Under the pieces are notes generated by a model that worked only from the letters and a program-made list of their open reading frames with translations, was not told the origin of the DNA and did not search any database. 64,000 nt of DNA from Gp6-AA40 sp035492455 (GTDB lineage: Bacteria; Acidobacteriota; Vicinamibacteria; Vicinamibacterales; UBA2999): the NCBI GenBank assembly GCA_035492455.1, contig DATJJE010000063.1:57475-121474 (forward strand), read 5' to 3'. Below, piece by piece: positions 8,377-17,510 of the stretch. The translations under genes and the position numbers were made by a program. Within the stretch, counting starts at the first letter, position 1. Each line of letters opens with the position of its first letter.

Positions 8377-9393
8377 TCAGCCGGTTCGCTCGGGGACCCA
8401 CCGCAGCCCGAGAGCAATGATCCGCTCGAGCAGCTTCTCGTATGAAATGCCGCTGGTTTCCGCCGACTCAGCGAAATCCTCGCCGTAGGCCAGGTTCGGA
8501 TTCGGATTCGCCTCCAGCACATAGACGCGTCCCGCTGCATCCATGCGGAGGTCGATGCGGGCGTAGCCGTTCAGGTCGAGCGCGCGGTAGGCGCGTTTGG
8601 CGATGCGGTGAATCCGCTCGGTATCGGCATCCGCAAGCCTCGCGGCATCGGTCATGATGCCGTTCTTCTTCTGATACTGCGTGTTCCACTTTACGCGCTC
8701 GGTGGCGATGCGCCACCGGTTCTCCGGCATCTGCGCGAACGACATCTCCCACACAGGCAGAACTTCAAGTCGCTCGTTGCCGAGCATGCCGACATAGAGT
8801 TCGCGTCCGTCGATGAACTGCTCGACGATCGCCGCCGTGCCGAGGCTGTCATGAATGAAGTGCACGCGCCGCGCGAGTTGATCTTCGTCCTCGACGACCG
8901 ACGCCTGCGAGATGCCGGCCGACGCTTCGAAGAAGAGCGACTTGACGATCAATGGAAATTGCATCTTCTTCGGCAGCGCCGGCTTGCGTCCGTAGCGGAT
9001 GACGCAGAAGTCGGGCACCGGAATCCGGTGGTAGGCGAGAAGCTTCTTCGACAGCGCCTTGTCGCGCGCAAGGATCAGTCCGCGCGGGTTGCAGCCGGTG
9101 TAACGAAGACGCAGCAGCTCCAGGTAACTGACGACGTTCTGGTCGAAAGTGGTGATGCCGGCAAAGGCTTCCATCAGGTTGAAAACGATATGCGGCTCGA
9201 AGAAGCCCGCGGCCGGTCGGATGCCGGTGAGATCGTCGTGCACGCCGAGCACGCGCACCTCGTGACCCTGCTCGCGCAGCGTCTCGATGACGTCGTACTC
9301 CATCTTCCATTCCGCTTCGAGGATATCGATGCCGGTGGTGTCCTCGGGCGGCACGAGGTGCTCATGCACGAGCGCGAGAATCTTTCGCTTCAC
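8377..9393 (-). CDS. ATP-grasp ligase, D-alanine-D-alanine ligase-like
   Basis: A 338-residue protein. The N-terminal region (HEVRVLGVHDDLTGI, HIVFNLMEAFAG) resembles the D-Ala ligase N-domain, the centre (NPRGLILARDKALSKKLL, FPLIVKSLFFEAS) the ATP-grasp subdomain, and the end has the metal/ATP motif YVLEANPNPNLAYGEDF. Such enzymes join a carboxyl to an amine using ATP. The GTG start at 9393 overlaps the stop of the upstream metallopeptidase by four bases (GTGA), so the two are translated together. A separate cell-wall Ddl would be expected elsewhere, making this a specialised ligase; the substrate is unknown. Confidence 0.8.
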   Translation of the reverse strand: MKRKILALVHEHLVPPEDTTGIDILEAEWKMEYDVIETLREQGHEVRVLGVHDDLTGIRPAAGFFEPHIVFNLMEAFAGITTFDQNVVSYLELLRLRYTGCNPRGLILARDKALSKKLLAYHRIPVPDFCVIRYGRKPALPKKMQFPLIVKSLFFEASAGISQASVVEDEDQLARRVHFIHDSLGTAAIVEQFIDGRELYVGMLGNERLEVLPVWEMSFAQMPENRWRIATERVKWNTQYQKKNGIMTDAARLADADTERIHRIAKRAYRALDLNGYARIDLRMDAAGRVYVLEANPNPNLAYGEDFAESAETSGISYEKLLERIIALGLRWVPERTG

Positions 9394-10415
9394 AGGAACA
9401 ACCGGTGCCCGCCGCTGTGCAGATGGTTCATCGTCTGGACAGTGAGGAGCACGGTGAACTCCTGGCGCGCCTGCTCCTCGGGAACCGCGAGCCGCAGCTT
9501 CAGCTCGCGCGAACGGGAGATCATGTCCTCGATGACCTGGTCGATCGTGTACTGATAGATGCCCGTCCACTCGGAGACCACGCGTCGGGTCTGCCGCCGG
9601 ATGCGGCCAATGAACTGCGCCGCCGTGATGTTCGACGCGAATTCCGGCGCATCGGAAAACACACGGCGCAGATCGCGATCGTAGAAATTCGGGTAGTCGA
9701 CACCGTAATGGCGCCGCTTGGTCCGGTAGTGCTGCCGCAGCGTCTTTCGCAACCGCCACAGCGGCTCGATCTCCTCCGGGTTATCGAGCCGCCCCGGCCT
9801 GTTGCGCACCGAGCGCATCAGCGCGTCCATGTATTCGAGCTTCTTCAGCGCCGGCCAATCCGCAAAGCGCTGCCGCCATTCGCCCGCTGGCGTCAGCCAC
9901 ACCGCGAACGTTTCGGCGAAGTCTTCGTCGGGATGACTTTGCGCGTACCACGAATCGAGATGCAGGACGAAGCTCTTGCTGTACGGACGCGGCGTATATG
10001 ACTCGGGATATGGCTTCTTATAGGAGCCGAACACTTTGAGACGCTGGCGACGGAGCCGCAGCTTGAACGCATTGTCGATAGCGTGGCCCGCCTCATGTCG
10101 CAGGATGCGCATGCACCATTCGTACTCGCCCCCTTCAACCTCCAGCATCTGAGACTCTTCGAGCTTGGCCAGCCGCGGGTGTGCCAGGTAGAACGGAATC
10201 GCGATCGACGTCGTGCCATCCGGTGTGAACCACTCGTCAGACAAATAAAAGTGCACCGGAGCAATCAGTCCTGCTGCACGCAGTTCGGCGCGGAGCTGTT
10301 CGGTCCGCTCGGCAAGCTCGTTGTCGATCTGGAGCGGCAGGTCACACATGCGGACATTAAGCAGCTCTTCGTCGGGAAGGCTGGCCCAGTCCGAGGACAG
10401 CGGGGGGCGGCGCAT
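9390..10415 (-). CDS. Putative zinc metallopeptidase (gluzincin-like)
   Basis: A 341-residue protein without signal peptide. It has HEAGH near residues 107-111 (ILRHEAGHAIDNAF) and a downstream acidic cluster HPDEDFAETFAVWL that can supply the third zinc ligand, as in gluzincins. The rest is basic and Arg-rich. It resembles the uncharacterised putative zinc-binding metallopeptidases found beside ATP-grasp enzymes. It overlaps the ATP-grasp gene by four bases and is its upstream partner, which suggests that one builds and the other trims or matures the same peptide-like product (inference). The start at 10415 has only a weak AGG directly before it. Confidence 0.75.
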   Translation of the reverse strand: MRRPPLSSDWASLPDEELLNVRMCDLPLQIDNELAERTEQLRAELRAAGLIAPVHFYLSDEWFTPDGTTSIAIPFYLAHPRLAKLEESQMLEVEGGEYEWCMRILRHEAGHAIDNAFKLRLRRQRLKVFGSYKKPYPESYTPRPYSKSFVLHLDSWYAQSHPDEDFAETFAVWLTPAGEWRQRFADWPALKKLEYMDALMRSVRNRPGRLDNPEEIEPLWRLRKTLRQHYRTKRRHYGVDYPNFYDRDLRRVFSDAPEFASNITAAQFIGRIRRQTRRVVSEWTGIYQYTIDQVIEDMISRSRELKLRLAVPEEQARQEFTVLLTVQTMNHLHSGGHRLFL

Positions 10416-10430
10416 CCTGTCGATCTTAAG

Positions 10431-10481
10431 GTTTCAGGTGTCAGGCAGCAGGTAGCAGAGATATCAGGGAGCGGGTATCAG
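10431..10481. repeat. Heptad-phased array B (GTxxCAG units)
   Basis: GTTTCAG, GTGTCAG, GCAGCAG and GTAGCAG follow each other in exact 7-base steps from 10431 to 10458; after a 9-base step come GGAGCGG and GTATCAG to 10481. It lies in the 93-base divergent space between the metallopeptidase and pepF, where both promoters should be. Confidence 0.7.
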
Positions 10482-10508
10482 ACATACACTGTCAGTTCGA
10501 GGCATTCA

Positions 10509-12344
10509 TTGTCATCATCAACGTTAACAGCGGGACAGGATCGGGACCGGTCTGCGATCGACGACAAATACAAGTGGAATTTGACAGATATCTATCCTGA
10601 CCTGGCCACCTGGCGCCGGGCGAAGGACGGGATCGCGCGCGAGCTGCCGTCGATGCGCCAGTATCAGGGGAAGCTGGGGTCGTCGGCGCAATGCCTGGTC
10701 GAGGCGCTCGACGAGGCCTACCGCCTGGACAAGGAGATCGCGCGTCTGTCGGTCTATGCGGGCATGTTGGCCGATCAGGACACGCGTGAGTCCGGACCCC
10801 AGGGCATGCAGCAGGAGATGCAGCAGCTGACAGCGGACTTCAAGGCGCAAGCGTCATACATGGAGCCTGAGCTGCTGCACGTCGGGCTGACGAAGCTGGA
10901 GCAGTTCATCGCCGCTGAACCGCGTTTACAGACGTACTCGTTTTATCTGCACGACATCGCTCGCCGTGCCACGCATACGCTGTCGGATACAGAGGAGAAG
11001 ATTCTCGCGGACGCGATACCGCTGGCCGTCTCGGGCCACAACATCTACAACATCCTCGCGAACGCCGACTTTCCTTATCCCACAATCACGTTGAGCGACG
11101 GCCGCACCGCGCGCGTCGACCCGTCGGGGTACGCGGAGCTGCGCACATTGCCGAACCGCGAGGACCGTGAGAAGGCGATGTCGACCTTCTTCCGCGCCCT
11201 TGGCGGGTTCAGCCGGACCTTCGGCACGATGATGAACGCCAACGTGCAGCGGGCGGCGTTCTACGCCAAGACGCGGCGCTACGGCTCGCATCTGGAGGCG
11301 GCGCTCGACGCGCCAAACATTCCGGTGTCGGTCTACACGCGGCTCATCGAGGGCATCGGACGGGCGTTGCCATCATTTCATCGCTATCTGAAGCTGCGCC
11401 GCAAAATGATGAAGATCGCCGACTCGCTGCGGTATCACGACCTCTACGCGCCGCTCGTCGCCGAAGTCGATATCACCTTCACGCCGGAGCAGGCGCAGCA
11501 GCAGATCCTCACCGCGATGCAGCCGCTCGGCGGCGAATATTGCGACGTCGTCGCGCGCTCCTTCAACGAGCGATGGATCGATTTCTTTCCGACGATGGGC
11601 AAGCGTTCCGGTGCGTATTCGGAAGGCGGGGCCTACGACGTGCACCCGTACATGCTGCTGAACTATCTCGGCCAGTACAACGACGTCAGCACGCTGGCGC
11701 ACGAGCTGGGGCACACGATGCACAGCTTCTACTCGAACACGATGCAGCCGTACGCGCTGGCGAACTATCCGACATTTGTCGCGGAGGTGGCGTCAACATT
11801 CAACGAGGCGCTGCTCATCGATCACATGCTGCGAGATACGACGGGTCCCGCCACCCGGTTGTCACTTCTTGGCAATTTTCTGGAGAACGTCAAGGCGACC
11901 GTGTTCCGTCAGACGCAGTTTGCGGAGTTCGAGCTGCGCATGCACCAGATGGCCGAACGCGGCGAGCCGATCACGGGCGAGGCGCTGAGCGCCCTCTATC
12001 TGAACATCACGCGCAAGTACTACGGACACGCCGAGGGCGTCTGCATCGTCGATGACTACGTGCAGCACGAGTGGAGCTACATCCCGCACTTCTACATCGG
12101 CTTCTACGTGTTCCAGTATGCGACGTCATTCACTGCCGCGGAGGCGCTGTCGGAAAAGGTGCTTGCTGGTGACGAGGCTGCACGGAGGCGCTACCTGAAC
12201 TTCCTCGGCTCCGGGACGTCGAAGTATCCCATTGAGCTGCTGAAGGATGCGGGCGTGGATATGACGACCGGCGAGCCGCTCGATCTCACCATCCGCAAGA
12301 TGAACCGGGTGATGGACGAAATCGAAGCCAATTACGATTTGTGA
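10509..12344 (+). CDS. pepF: Oligoendopeptidase F (M3 family)
   Basis: A 611-residue cytosolic zinc peptidase that cleaves short peptides. The M3 signature HELGHTMHSFYS is at about residues 398-409 (DNA near 11700). The N-terminus KYKWNLTDIYPDLATW and the C-terminal DYVQHEWSYIPHFY region are typical of PepF, and the length matches the family's usual 600 residues. The open frame extends far upstream, but homology begins just after TTG 10509; no ATG or GTG occurs nearby in frame, so TTG is the best start. It is divergent from the metallopeptidase gene. Confidence 0.9.
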   Translation: MSSSTLTAGQDRDRSAIDDKYKWNLTDIYPDLATWRRAKDGIARELPSMRQYQGKLGSSAQCLVEALDEAYRLDKEIARLSVYAGMLADQDTRESGPQGMQQEMQQLTADFKAQASYMEPELLHVGLTKLEQFIAAEPRLQTYSFYLHDIARRATHTLSDTEEKILADAIPLAVSGHNIYNILANADFPYPTITLSDGRTARVDPSGYAELRTLPNREDREKAMSTFFRALGGFSRTFGTMMNANVQRAAFYAKTRRYGSHLEAALDAPNIPVSVYTRLIEGIGRALPSFHRYLKLRRKMMKIADSLRYHDLYAPLVAEVDITFTPEQAQQQILTAMQPLGGEYCDVVARSFNERWIDFFPTMGKRSGAYSEGGAYDVHPYMLLNYLGQYNDVSTLAHELGHTMHSFYSNTMQPYALANYPTFVAEVASTFNEALLIDHMLRDTTGPATRLSLLGNFLENVKATVFRQTQFAEFELRMHQMAERGEPITGEALSALYLNITRKYYGHAEGVCIVDDYVQHEWSYIPHFYIGFYVFQYATSFTAAEALSEKVLAGDEAARRRYLNFLGSGTSKYPIELLKDAGVDMTTGEPLDLTIRKMNRVMDEIEANYDL

Positions 12345-12396
12345 TTAGTGAACAGTGATTCGAATCGCACTCCCAAATCACTAATCGCGAATCACA
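12341..12396. repeat. Heptad-phased array C between convergent genes
   Basis: Eight exact 7-base units: GTGATTA, GTGAACA, GTGATTC, then GAATCGC, ACTCCCA, AATCACT, AATCGCG, AATCACA, switching strand at 12361/12362. GATTAGTG (12343-12350) pairs with CACTAATC (12379-12386), and GATTCGAATC forms an inner palindrome. The stop codons of pepF and of the arginase gene both lie inside the outer units, so the array could act as a bidirectional terminator (inference; no T-run). Confidence 0.8.
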
Positions 12397-13300
12397 GGAT
12401 TCCCTTTCCCAGCGCAGACAGCGCCAGCTCGGCGCCGAACTCCGCTGTCGTGTTGCGGATGTCGAGCGTCGGATTCGCTTCGACGATGTCGAGCGCGACG
12501 AGCTGATGCGAATCGGCGACCATCTCCATAATCAGATGCGCTTCGCGGTAGTCGATCCCGCCCTTCACTGGCGTGCCGACTCCCGGCGCGACGGCCGGGT
12601 CGCAGACGTCCATGTCGAAGGAAACGTGAATGCCCCCGGTGCCGCGCGCGGCGAGCGCAAGCGCCTGCTCGGCCACCTTCGCGATGCCGTCGCGATCGAT
12701 GTCTTTCATCGTGAAGACGTGCACGCCCGACGCGCGAATCCGGTCCTTCTCTCGTTGGTCCAGATTGCGAACACCGACGAGCACGGTGTTCTCCGCGAAA
12801 ACTGACGGCGTGCCGCCGATTGCCGCCAGTTCCTTCGGCTCCTGACCCAGGAGGGCGGCCAGCGGCATCCCATGCACGTTGCCGCTCGGTGTAGTTGACG
12901 GCGTGTTCATGTCGCCGTGCGCGTCTAGCCAGATGAGGCCGAGCGGCATCAGCGAGACGCGCCGCACCCATTCCGCACTGGCGGCAACGGATCCGGCGGC
13001 CAGGCTGTGGTCGCCGCCGAGGACGAGCGGAATTGCGCCCTCATCCAGCGACGTGAGCGACAACTCGTACAGGTGCCCGCACACCTGTGCGATCTCGCCG
13101 ATGTATTTCTTGGTCTTGTCCGCGGGCCGCCGCGTCTCCGGAATCGGCGATGGAACGTCGCCCTTGTCGATCAGCGTGCGGCCAAGCGCCGCGATCTGAT
13201 CGCCGATGCCGGCAATGCGGAACGCCGAGGGGCCCATGTCCACACCACGCCGGCCTGCACCGAGGTCGAGCGGCACGCCGATTAGATGAACGGGCTTCAC
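12392..13300 (-). CDS. rocF: Arginase
   Basis: A 302-residue manganese enzyme of the ureohydrolase family that converts arginine to ornithine and urea. Metal-binding motifs are present in order: GGDHS near residue 95, WLDAHGDMNTP near 125 and SFDMDVCDP near 225, followed by the substrate loop with NVHGMPLAALLG. The overall pattern (GVPLDLGAGRRGVDMGPSA at the N-terminus) is that of true arginase rather than agmatinase. The GTG start at 13300 overlaps the stop of the methyltransferase gene by four bases. No urease or ornithine aminotransferase gene is adjacent. Confidence 0.88.
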   Translation of the reverse strand: MKPVHLIGVPLDLGAGRRGVDMGPSAFRIAGIGDQIAALGRTLIDKGDVPSPIPETRRPADKTKKYIGEIAQVCGHLYELSLTSLDEGAIPLVLGGDHSLAAGSVAASAEWVRRVSLMPLGLIWLDAHGDMNTPSTTPSGNVHGMPLAALLGQEPKELAAIGGTPSVFAENTVLVGVRNLDQREKDRIRASGVHVFTMKDIDRDGIAKVAEQALALAARGTGGIHVSFDMDVCDPAVAPGVGTPVKGGIDYREAHLIMEMVADSHQLVALDIVEANPTLDIRNTTAEFGAELALSALGKGIL

Positions 13301-13929
13301 CGAAGTTTGACCGAAACAGACATTCCTTCTGAGCCGGGCGAGACCACTGACGTGAACAGGCCGGGGTGCATCTGGATCGCTTTGAGGAACGGTTCCATCT
13401 CGGACGCTTTGTTGATCACGTTGTGCGCCATGAACACGCCGCCCGGTTCGAGCCTCGGATACACCATGTCGAAGAAGCGCTTGTAGTCGGGCTTCCAGGC
13501 ATCGAGGAAGACGAGATCAAAGGTGCCCTGCAGCTTCGGAATCTCTTTGAACGCGTCGCCTTCGACGACCGTCACCACGTCGGTCAGTCCGGCCTTCTGC
13601 ATGTTCGCCTTCGCTTCCTTCGCCCGCTGCGCGTCGTACTCGATTGCCACCACCTTGCCGCGCGACTCGCGAGCGCCAAGTCCGAGCCAGATGCCGCTAT
13701 AACCACTGGCGGCACCGATCTCGAGAATCGATTTCGCGTTGCGCGCCGCAACCATCACGCGCAGAAATCGGCCGTCTTCTTCCGAGACGGCGAGCAGCCC
13801 TTTATCCGCAGCCTTGATGCTCTTGAGGATCGAATCGATCTGCGGAGTCAGCGTGCCGGGTGATTTCTGTTGCGCGGATGTTGTGACAACGAACATCGCC
13901 ACAGCGGCGAGCGTGAGTCGGGAACGCAT
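13297..13929 (-). CDS. Class I SAM-dependent O-methyltransferase with signal peptide
   Basis: A 210-residue protein. The core matches catechol/caffeoyl-CoA-type O-methyltransferases: motif I ILEIGAASGYSGIWLGLG, an acidic residue ending strand 2 (VVAIEYD), GDAFKEIPKL, and the metal-site segment DLVFLDAWKPDY followed by AHNVINK. In front of it stands a clear Sec signal peptide (MRSRLTLAAVAMFVVTTSAQ). SAM is not expected outside the cytoplasm, so export is odd. It overlaps the arginase gene by four bases and is upstream of it. The substrate is unknown. Confidence 0.8.
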   Translation of the reverse strand: MRSRLTLAAVAMFVVTTSAQQKSPGTLTPQIDSILKSIKAADKGLLAVSEEDGRFLRVMVAARNAKSILEIGAASGYSGIWLGLGARESRGKVVAIEYDAQRAKEAKANMQKAGLTDVVTVVEGDAFKEIPKLQGTFDLVFLDAWKPDYKRFFDMVYPRLEPGGVFMAHNVINKASEMEPFLKAIQMHPGLFTSVVSPGSEGMSVSVKLR

Positions 13930-13986
13930 TCAGACGATTCTGCCACGACGCGCGAATTTGTGGTTGAATGTGGCCGGAGTTCGGCC

Positions 13987-16152
13987 ATGACACCAACCGC
14001 TCGCGTGCTGATTCTCGCTGCCGCGATGTCGAGCGTCGTCGGGCTCGCCGCGCAGGACGCCTCCTACCGATACCCGCAGGCCCGCAAGACGGATACCCGC
14101 GATAACTACTTCGGAACTTCCGTTGCGGATCCCTACCGCTGGATGGAGAATCTCAACTCCGCGGAGTTGAAGCAGTGGATCGATGCGGAGAACGCGCTGA
14201 CGACGAAGTTCCTGGATGCGCTCCCGGTGCGCGACGCGCTGAAGACGCGAATTACGGAGCTGTACAACTATCCACGCGTCTCGATCCCGAGGTACGAAGG
14301 CGGGCGGTGGTTCTATTCCCGCAACGCCGGCCTGCAGCGGCAGGCGGTGTTCTTCGCGCGGCGGGACGTCAACGGCCCGGAGCAGATGGTGATCGATCCC
14401 AATCAGCTCTCCCCGGACGGTTCGGTCGCGCTGTCCGAATTCGCCCCGGCGCCGGACGGCAAGCACCTCGCCTACGGACAGTCGGAAGGCGGATCGGATT
14501 GGATCACGTACTTTGTTCGCGACCTTGCCACCGGCACGAAGCTGTCCGACGAGGTGAAATGGGCGAAGTTCAGCGACGTCATCTGGACAGAGGATGGCCG
14601 GGGATTCTTCTATGAACGATATCCGGAACCGCCGGCGGGCAAGGTCCTCGAGGCGGCCGTTCGCGATCACAAGATCTATTACCACCTTGTCGGTACTCAC
14701 CAGTCTGCCGATCGACTGATCTACGAGCGGCCCGATGATCCGACGCTGTTCGTCTGGGCCACGCGCGACGAAACCGGTCGCTACATCTGGATTTCCACGC
14801 AGAAGGGTACCGATCTGAAGAACCAGCTGTTCGTCAAAGATCTGGGCAACCCGCGCGCTCCACGCCTCGAGGCGCCGATCCGGCCGCTGTACTCCGTGGC
14901 CGACGCGATGTACGAGCCGCTCGGTGCCGTCGACGACCTGATCTATCTACGAACGGACAAGGACGCACCGAACCGAAAGGTTGTCGCGGTGCCCATCGAT
15001 CGGCCTGACGTCGCGAACTGGAAGACGGTTGTTCCGGAAAGCAAGAACGCGATTGAAGGCGCCGCGCTTATTGCGGGGAAGATCGCAGTCAATCGGCTCG
15101 TAGACGTGGCGAGCGAAGTGGAGCTGCTGAATCGCGACGGCTCACACGCCGCAACGATCAGCACTCCCGAGCTTGGAGCGATCACCGGGCCCGTTGGCCG
15201 CTTCGATCGGCCGGAAGTCTTTTATGCGTTCACCTCACCTCTTCGCCCCACCACCGTATTCCGCTTCGATGTGCGCACCGGGACCTCGACGGCGTTCGAG
15301 CCGCCGCGTCTGACCTTCGACCCGGCGCCGTATACGACGGAGCGCGTCTTCGCGACGTCGCGCGACGGCACGCGAGTCCCGGTGTTTATCTCATACCGCA
15401 AGGACATGACGAAGGACGGATCGAATCCGACGATGCTGTATGGGTACGGAGGCTTCGCGATTGCGACGTCGCCGACTTACCGCAGCGACGTCGTGGCGTG
15501 GCTCGAGCGAGGTGGTGTGTGGGCGACGGCAAGCATGCGCGGCGGCAGCGAGTACGGCGAGACGTGGCACCGTGCCGGCATGTTCGGCAACAAACAGAAC
15601 GTGTTCGACGATTTCATCGCCGCGGCCGACTATCTCGTGAAGAACGGCTACGCATCGCCGCAAACGCTCGGCATCATGGGCGGCTCCAATGGCGGACTGC
15701 TCGTCGGCGCTGTGATGGAGCAGCGGCCAGATCTGTTCGCGGTAACGCTGCCTGCCGTCGGGGTCATGGACATGCTGCGCTATCAGAAGTTCACCGCGGG
15801 TGCAGCGTGGGCGACGGAATACGGATCATCTGACGATGGCGCGGCGTTCGAGTACCTGTATCGCTATTCACCGCTGCACAACATCAAACCGGCTACTTGT
15901 TATCCGGCGACGCTCGTCACAACCGCGGATCATGACGACCGCGTGGTCCCGAGCCACTCCTTCAAATTCACTGCGGCATTGCAGGCGGCGCAGGGGTGTG
16001 CGAAGCCGGTGATGATCCGCGTTGAAACCGAAGCGTCACATGGATATCGGCCGACGGACAAACGCATCGCCGAACTCGCGGACCAGTGGGCGTTCGCACT
16101 GGCGAATATGCACGCCGCCGCCGCGGCCACCAAGGACACCAAAACGAATTAG
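13987..16152 (+). CDS. Prolyl oligopeptidase (S9A), exported
   Basis: A 721-residue serine peptidase cutting after proline in short peptides. A signal peptide (LILAAAMSSVVGLAAQ) is followed by the family start YPQARKTDTRDNYFGTSVAD-like region with DPYRWMEN, a beta-propeller and a C-terminal alpha/beta-hydrolase domain. The catalytic Ser lies in GGSNGG near residue 565, Asp in DHDDRV near 649 and His in ASHGY near 683. I chose ATG 13987 over the longer frame because GGAG precedes it and the signal peptide then starts properly. It converges with hemY, overlapping its stop by four bases. Confidence 0.92.
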   Translation: MTPTARVLILAAAMSSVVGLAAQDASYRYPQARKTDTRDNYFGTSVADPYRWMENLNSAELKQWIDAENALTTKFLDALPVRDALKTRITELYNYPRVSIPRYEGGRWFYSRNAGLQRQAVFFARRDVNGPEQMVIDPNQLSPDGSVALSEFAPAPDGKHLAYGQSEGGSDWITYFVRDLATGTKLSDEVKWAKFSDVIWTEDGRGFFYERYPEPPAGKVLEAAVRDHKIYYHLVGTHQSADRLIYERPDDPTLFVWATRDETGRYIWISTQKGTDLKNQLFVKDLGNPRAPRLEAPIRPLYSVADAMYEPLGAVDDLIYLRTDKDAPNRKVVAVPIDRPDVANWKTVVPESKNAIEGAALIAGKIAVNRLVDVASEVELLNRDGSHAATISTPELGAITGPVGRFDRPEVFYAFTSPLRPTTVFRFDVRTGTSTAFEPPRLTFDPAPYTTERVFATSRDGTRVPVFISYRKDMTKDGSNPTMLYGYGGFAIATSPTYRSDVVAWLERGGVWATASMRGGSEYGETWHRAGMFGNKQNVFDDFIAAADYLVKNGYASPQTLGIMGGSNGGLLVGAVMEQRPDLFAVTLPAVGVMDMLRYQKFTAGAAWATEYGSSDDGAAFEYLYRYSPLHNIKPATCYPATLVTTADHDDRVVPSHSFKFTAALQAAQGCAKPVMIRVETEASHGYRPTDKRIAELADQWAFALANMHAAAAATKDTKTN

Positions 16153-17510
16153 GCTACAAACGCCGCCGCCCGCGCAGCGGTGTCGCGGCCGTCAGCGATG
16201 CAATCCGGGATGCCAATCGACCGGAAGCCGCTGCCGGTGACGAACAGGCCCGGCACGCGTGCGAGGTGCAGTTCGATCGCAGCCATCCGTTCGAGGTGCC
16301 CAACCTCGTACTGCGGGCTTTGGCGCGTCCATCGGTACAACCGCGTGAACATTGGATCTCCGGTGATGGGCATCACCTCCGCCAACGCTTCGCGCGCGAG
16401 ATCGATCAACTCGGCATCGGTTTGATCGAGGCGACGTGCATCGCGGCCGCCTCCAAGAAAGGCGCGCAGCAGCACGTGGCCTTCGGGAGCCCTGTGCGGC
16501 CACTTCGAGGTAACCCACGTCGCGGCGAGCAGCGGACTCCGCTCCACGCGCGGAACGACGAAGCCGCTTCCGCGCATCGGGTGATCGATCTGATCGCTGC
16601 GATAGCCGAATGCCACCGTCGCCGTCGAGGCGTACGGCACATCCTCGCACAGTGCGGCGAGGCCCGTATGGATGCCGCGCAGCATCCCGCCGGCGGCGTA
16701 GGCAGGCACCGCAAGAATGACTGCCCGAGCCTCCACCGTGCCCGCAGTTGTTTCGATGAGGAACGCCGCCGCTCGTCGAAGATCCGTGACACGCGTACCC
16801 GTGACCAGCGTGCCTGGCTTGAACGTCGCGATCAGTGCATCTGCCAGCTCGGCAACGCCGCCCGGCAGTGACACGAATGCACCCTGCGGCGCCGGTTTCA
16901 TGCGCAGCGCGCGGAACGCCCGGATGATGCTGCCGGATTGACGCTCGGCATCGACAAGTCGGGGGAACAGTGCTCGGACCGACAGCCGATCGACGTCGCC
17001 AGCGTGGATGCCGGCAAGCAGTGGCTCCGCCAGATAGTCGACCGCCTCCTGACCGAATCGGCGGCGCACGAATGACGCGATCGACTCGTCTTCGTCATCC
17101 TCGGTGCGTGGAATCAGCACCTCGCACGCCATGCGCAGCTTGCCGCCAAGCGAAAACAGCGACGAGTTCGCCAGCGCGCCGAGGCGGAGTGGAAAGCCGA
17201 GAAACGATCCTTCGGGCAGAGCGTGCAGGCGATCGTTGCGAAGAATATAGGCGGTGCGTGGCGTCAGCGTGGAGATGAGTCGGTCGCCGAGCCCGAGCTC
17301 GCGGCAAAGAGCCACCGCCGCCGGTTTCTGCACCAGCAGGGAATCCGGCCCAGCATCGATGACCCAGCCATCGAACCGATCGCTGCGGATGACGCCACCG
17401 AGGCGGTCGGATGCTTCGAGCACGCGGACCCTAACGCCGCGGCGCTGCAGCTCGTAGGCTGCGGCAAGACCGGAAATCCCAGCGCCGACGACCGCGACGT
17501 CGACACTCAC
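16149..17510 (-). CDS. hemY: Protoporphyrinogen oxidase (oxygen-dependent, HemY type)
   Basis: A 453-residue FAD enzyme that oxidises protoporphyrinogen (or coproporphyrinogen) in heme synthesis. The dinucleotide-binding motif GAGISGLAAAYEL begins near residue 8; RLGGVIRS and the C-terminal VTGSGFRSIGIPDCI are typical of the family. The GTG start overlaps the hemE stop by four bases, so the two heme genes are translationally coupled. No hemH or hemQ lies next to them, so it cannot be decided here whether the protoporphyrin or the coproporphyrin route is used. Confidence 0.88.
   Translation of the reverse strand: MSVDVAVVGAGISGLAAAYELQRRGVRVRVLEASDRLGGVIRSDRFDGWVIDAGPDSLLVQKPAAVALCRELGLGDRLISTLTPRTAYILRNDRLHALPEGSFLGFPLRLGALANSSLFSLGGKLRMACEVLIPRTEDDEDESIASFVRRRFGQEAVDYLAEPLLAGIHAGDVDRLSVRALFPRLVDAERQSGSIIRAFRALRMKPAPQGAFVSLPGGVAELADALIATFKPGTLVTGTRVTDLRRAAAFLIETTAGTVEARAVILAVPAYAAGGMLRGIHTGLAALCEDVPYASTATVAFGYRSDQIDHPMRGSGFVVPRVERSPLLAATWVTSKWPHRAPEGHVLLRAFLGGGRDARRLDQTDAELIDLAREALAEVMPITGDPMFTRLYRWTRQSPQYEVGHLERMAAIELHLARVPGLFVTGSGFRSIGIPDCIADGRDTAARAAAFVA

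Noticed and set aside
10083..10508. A 5' extension of oligoendopeptidase F back to 10083
   Set aside because: This part is antisense to the metallopeptidase, has no homology to the family and crosses heptad array B; TTG 10509 gives the normal length.
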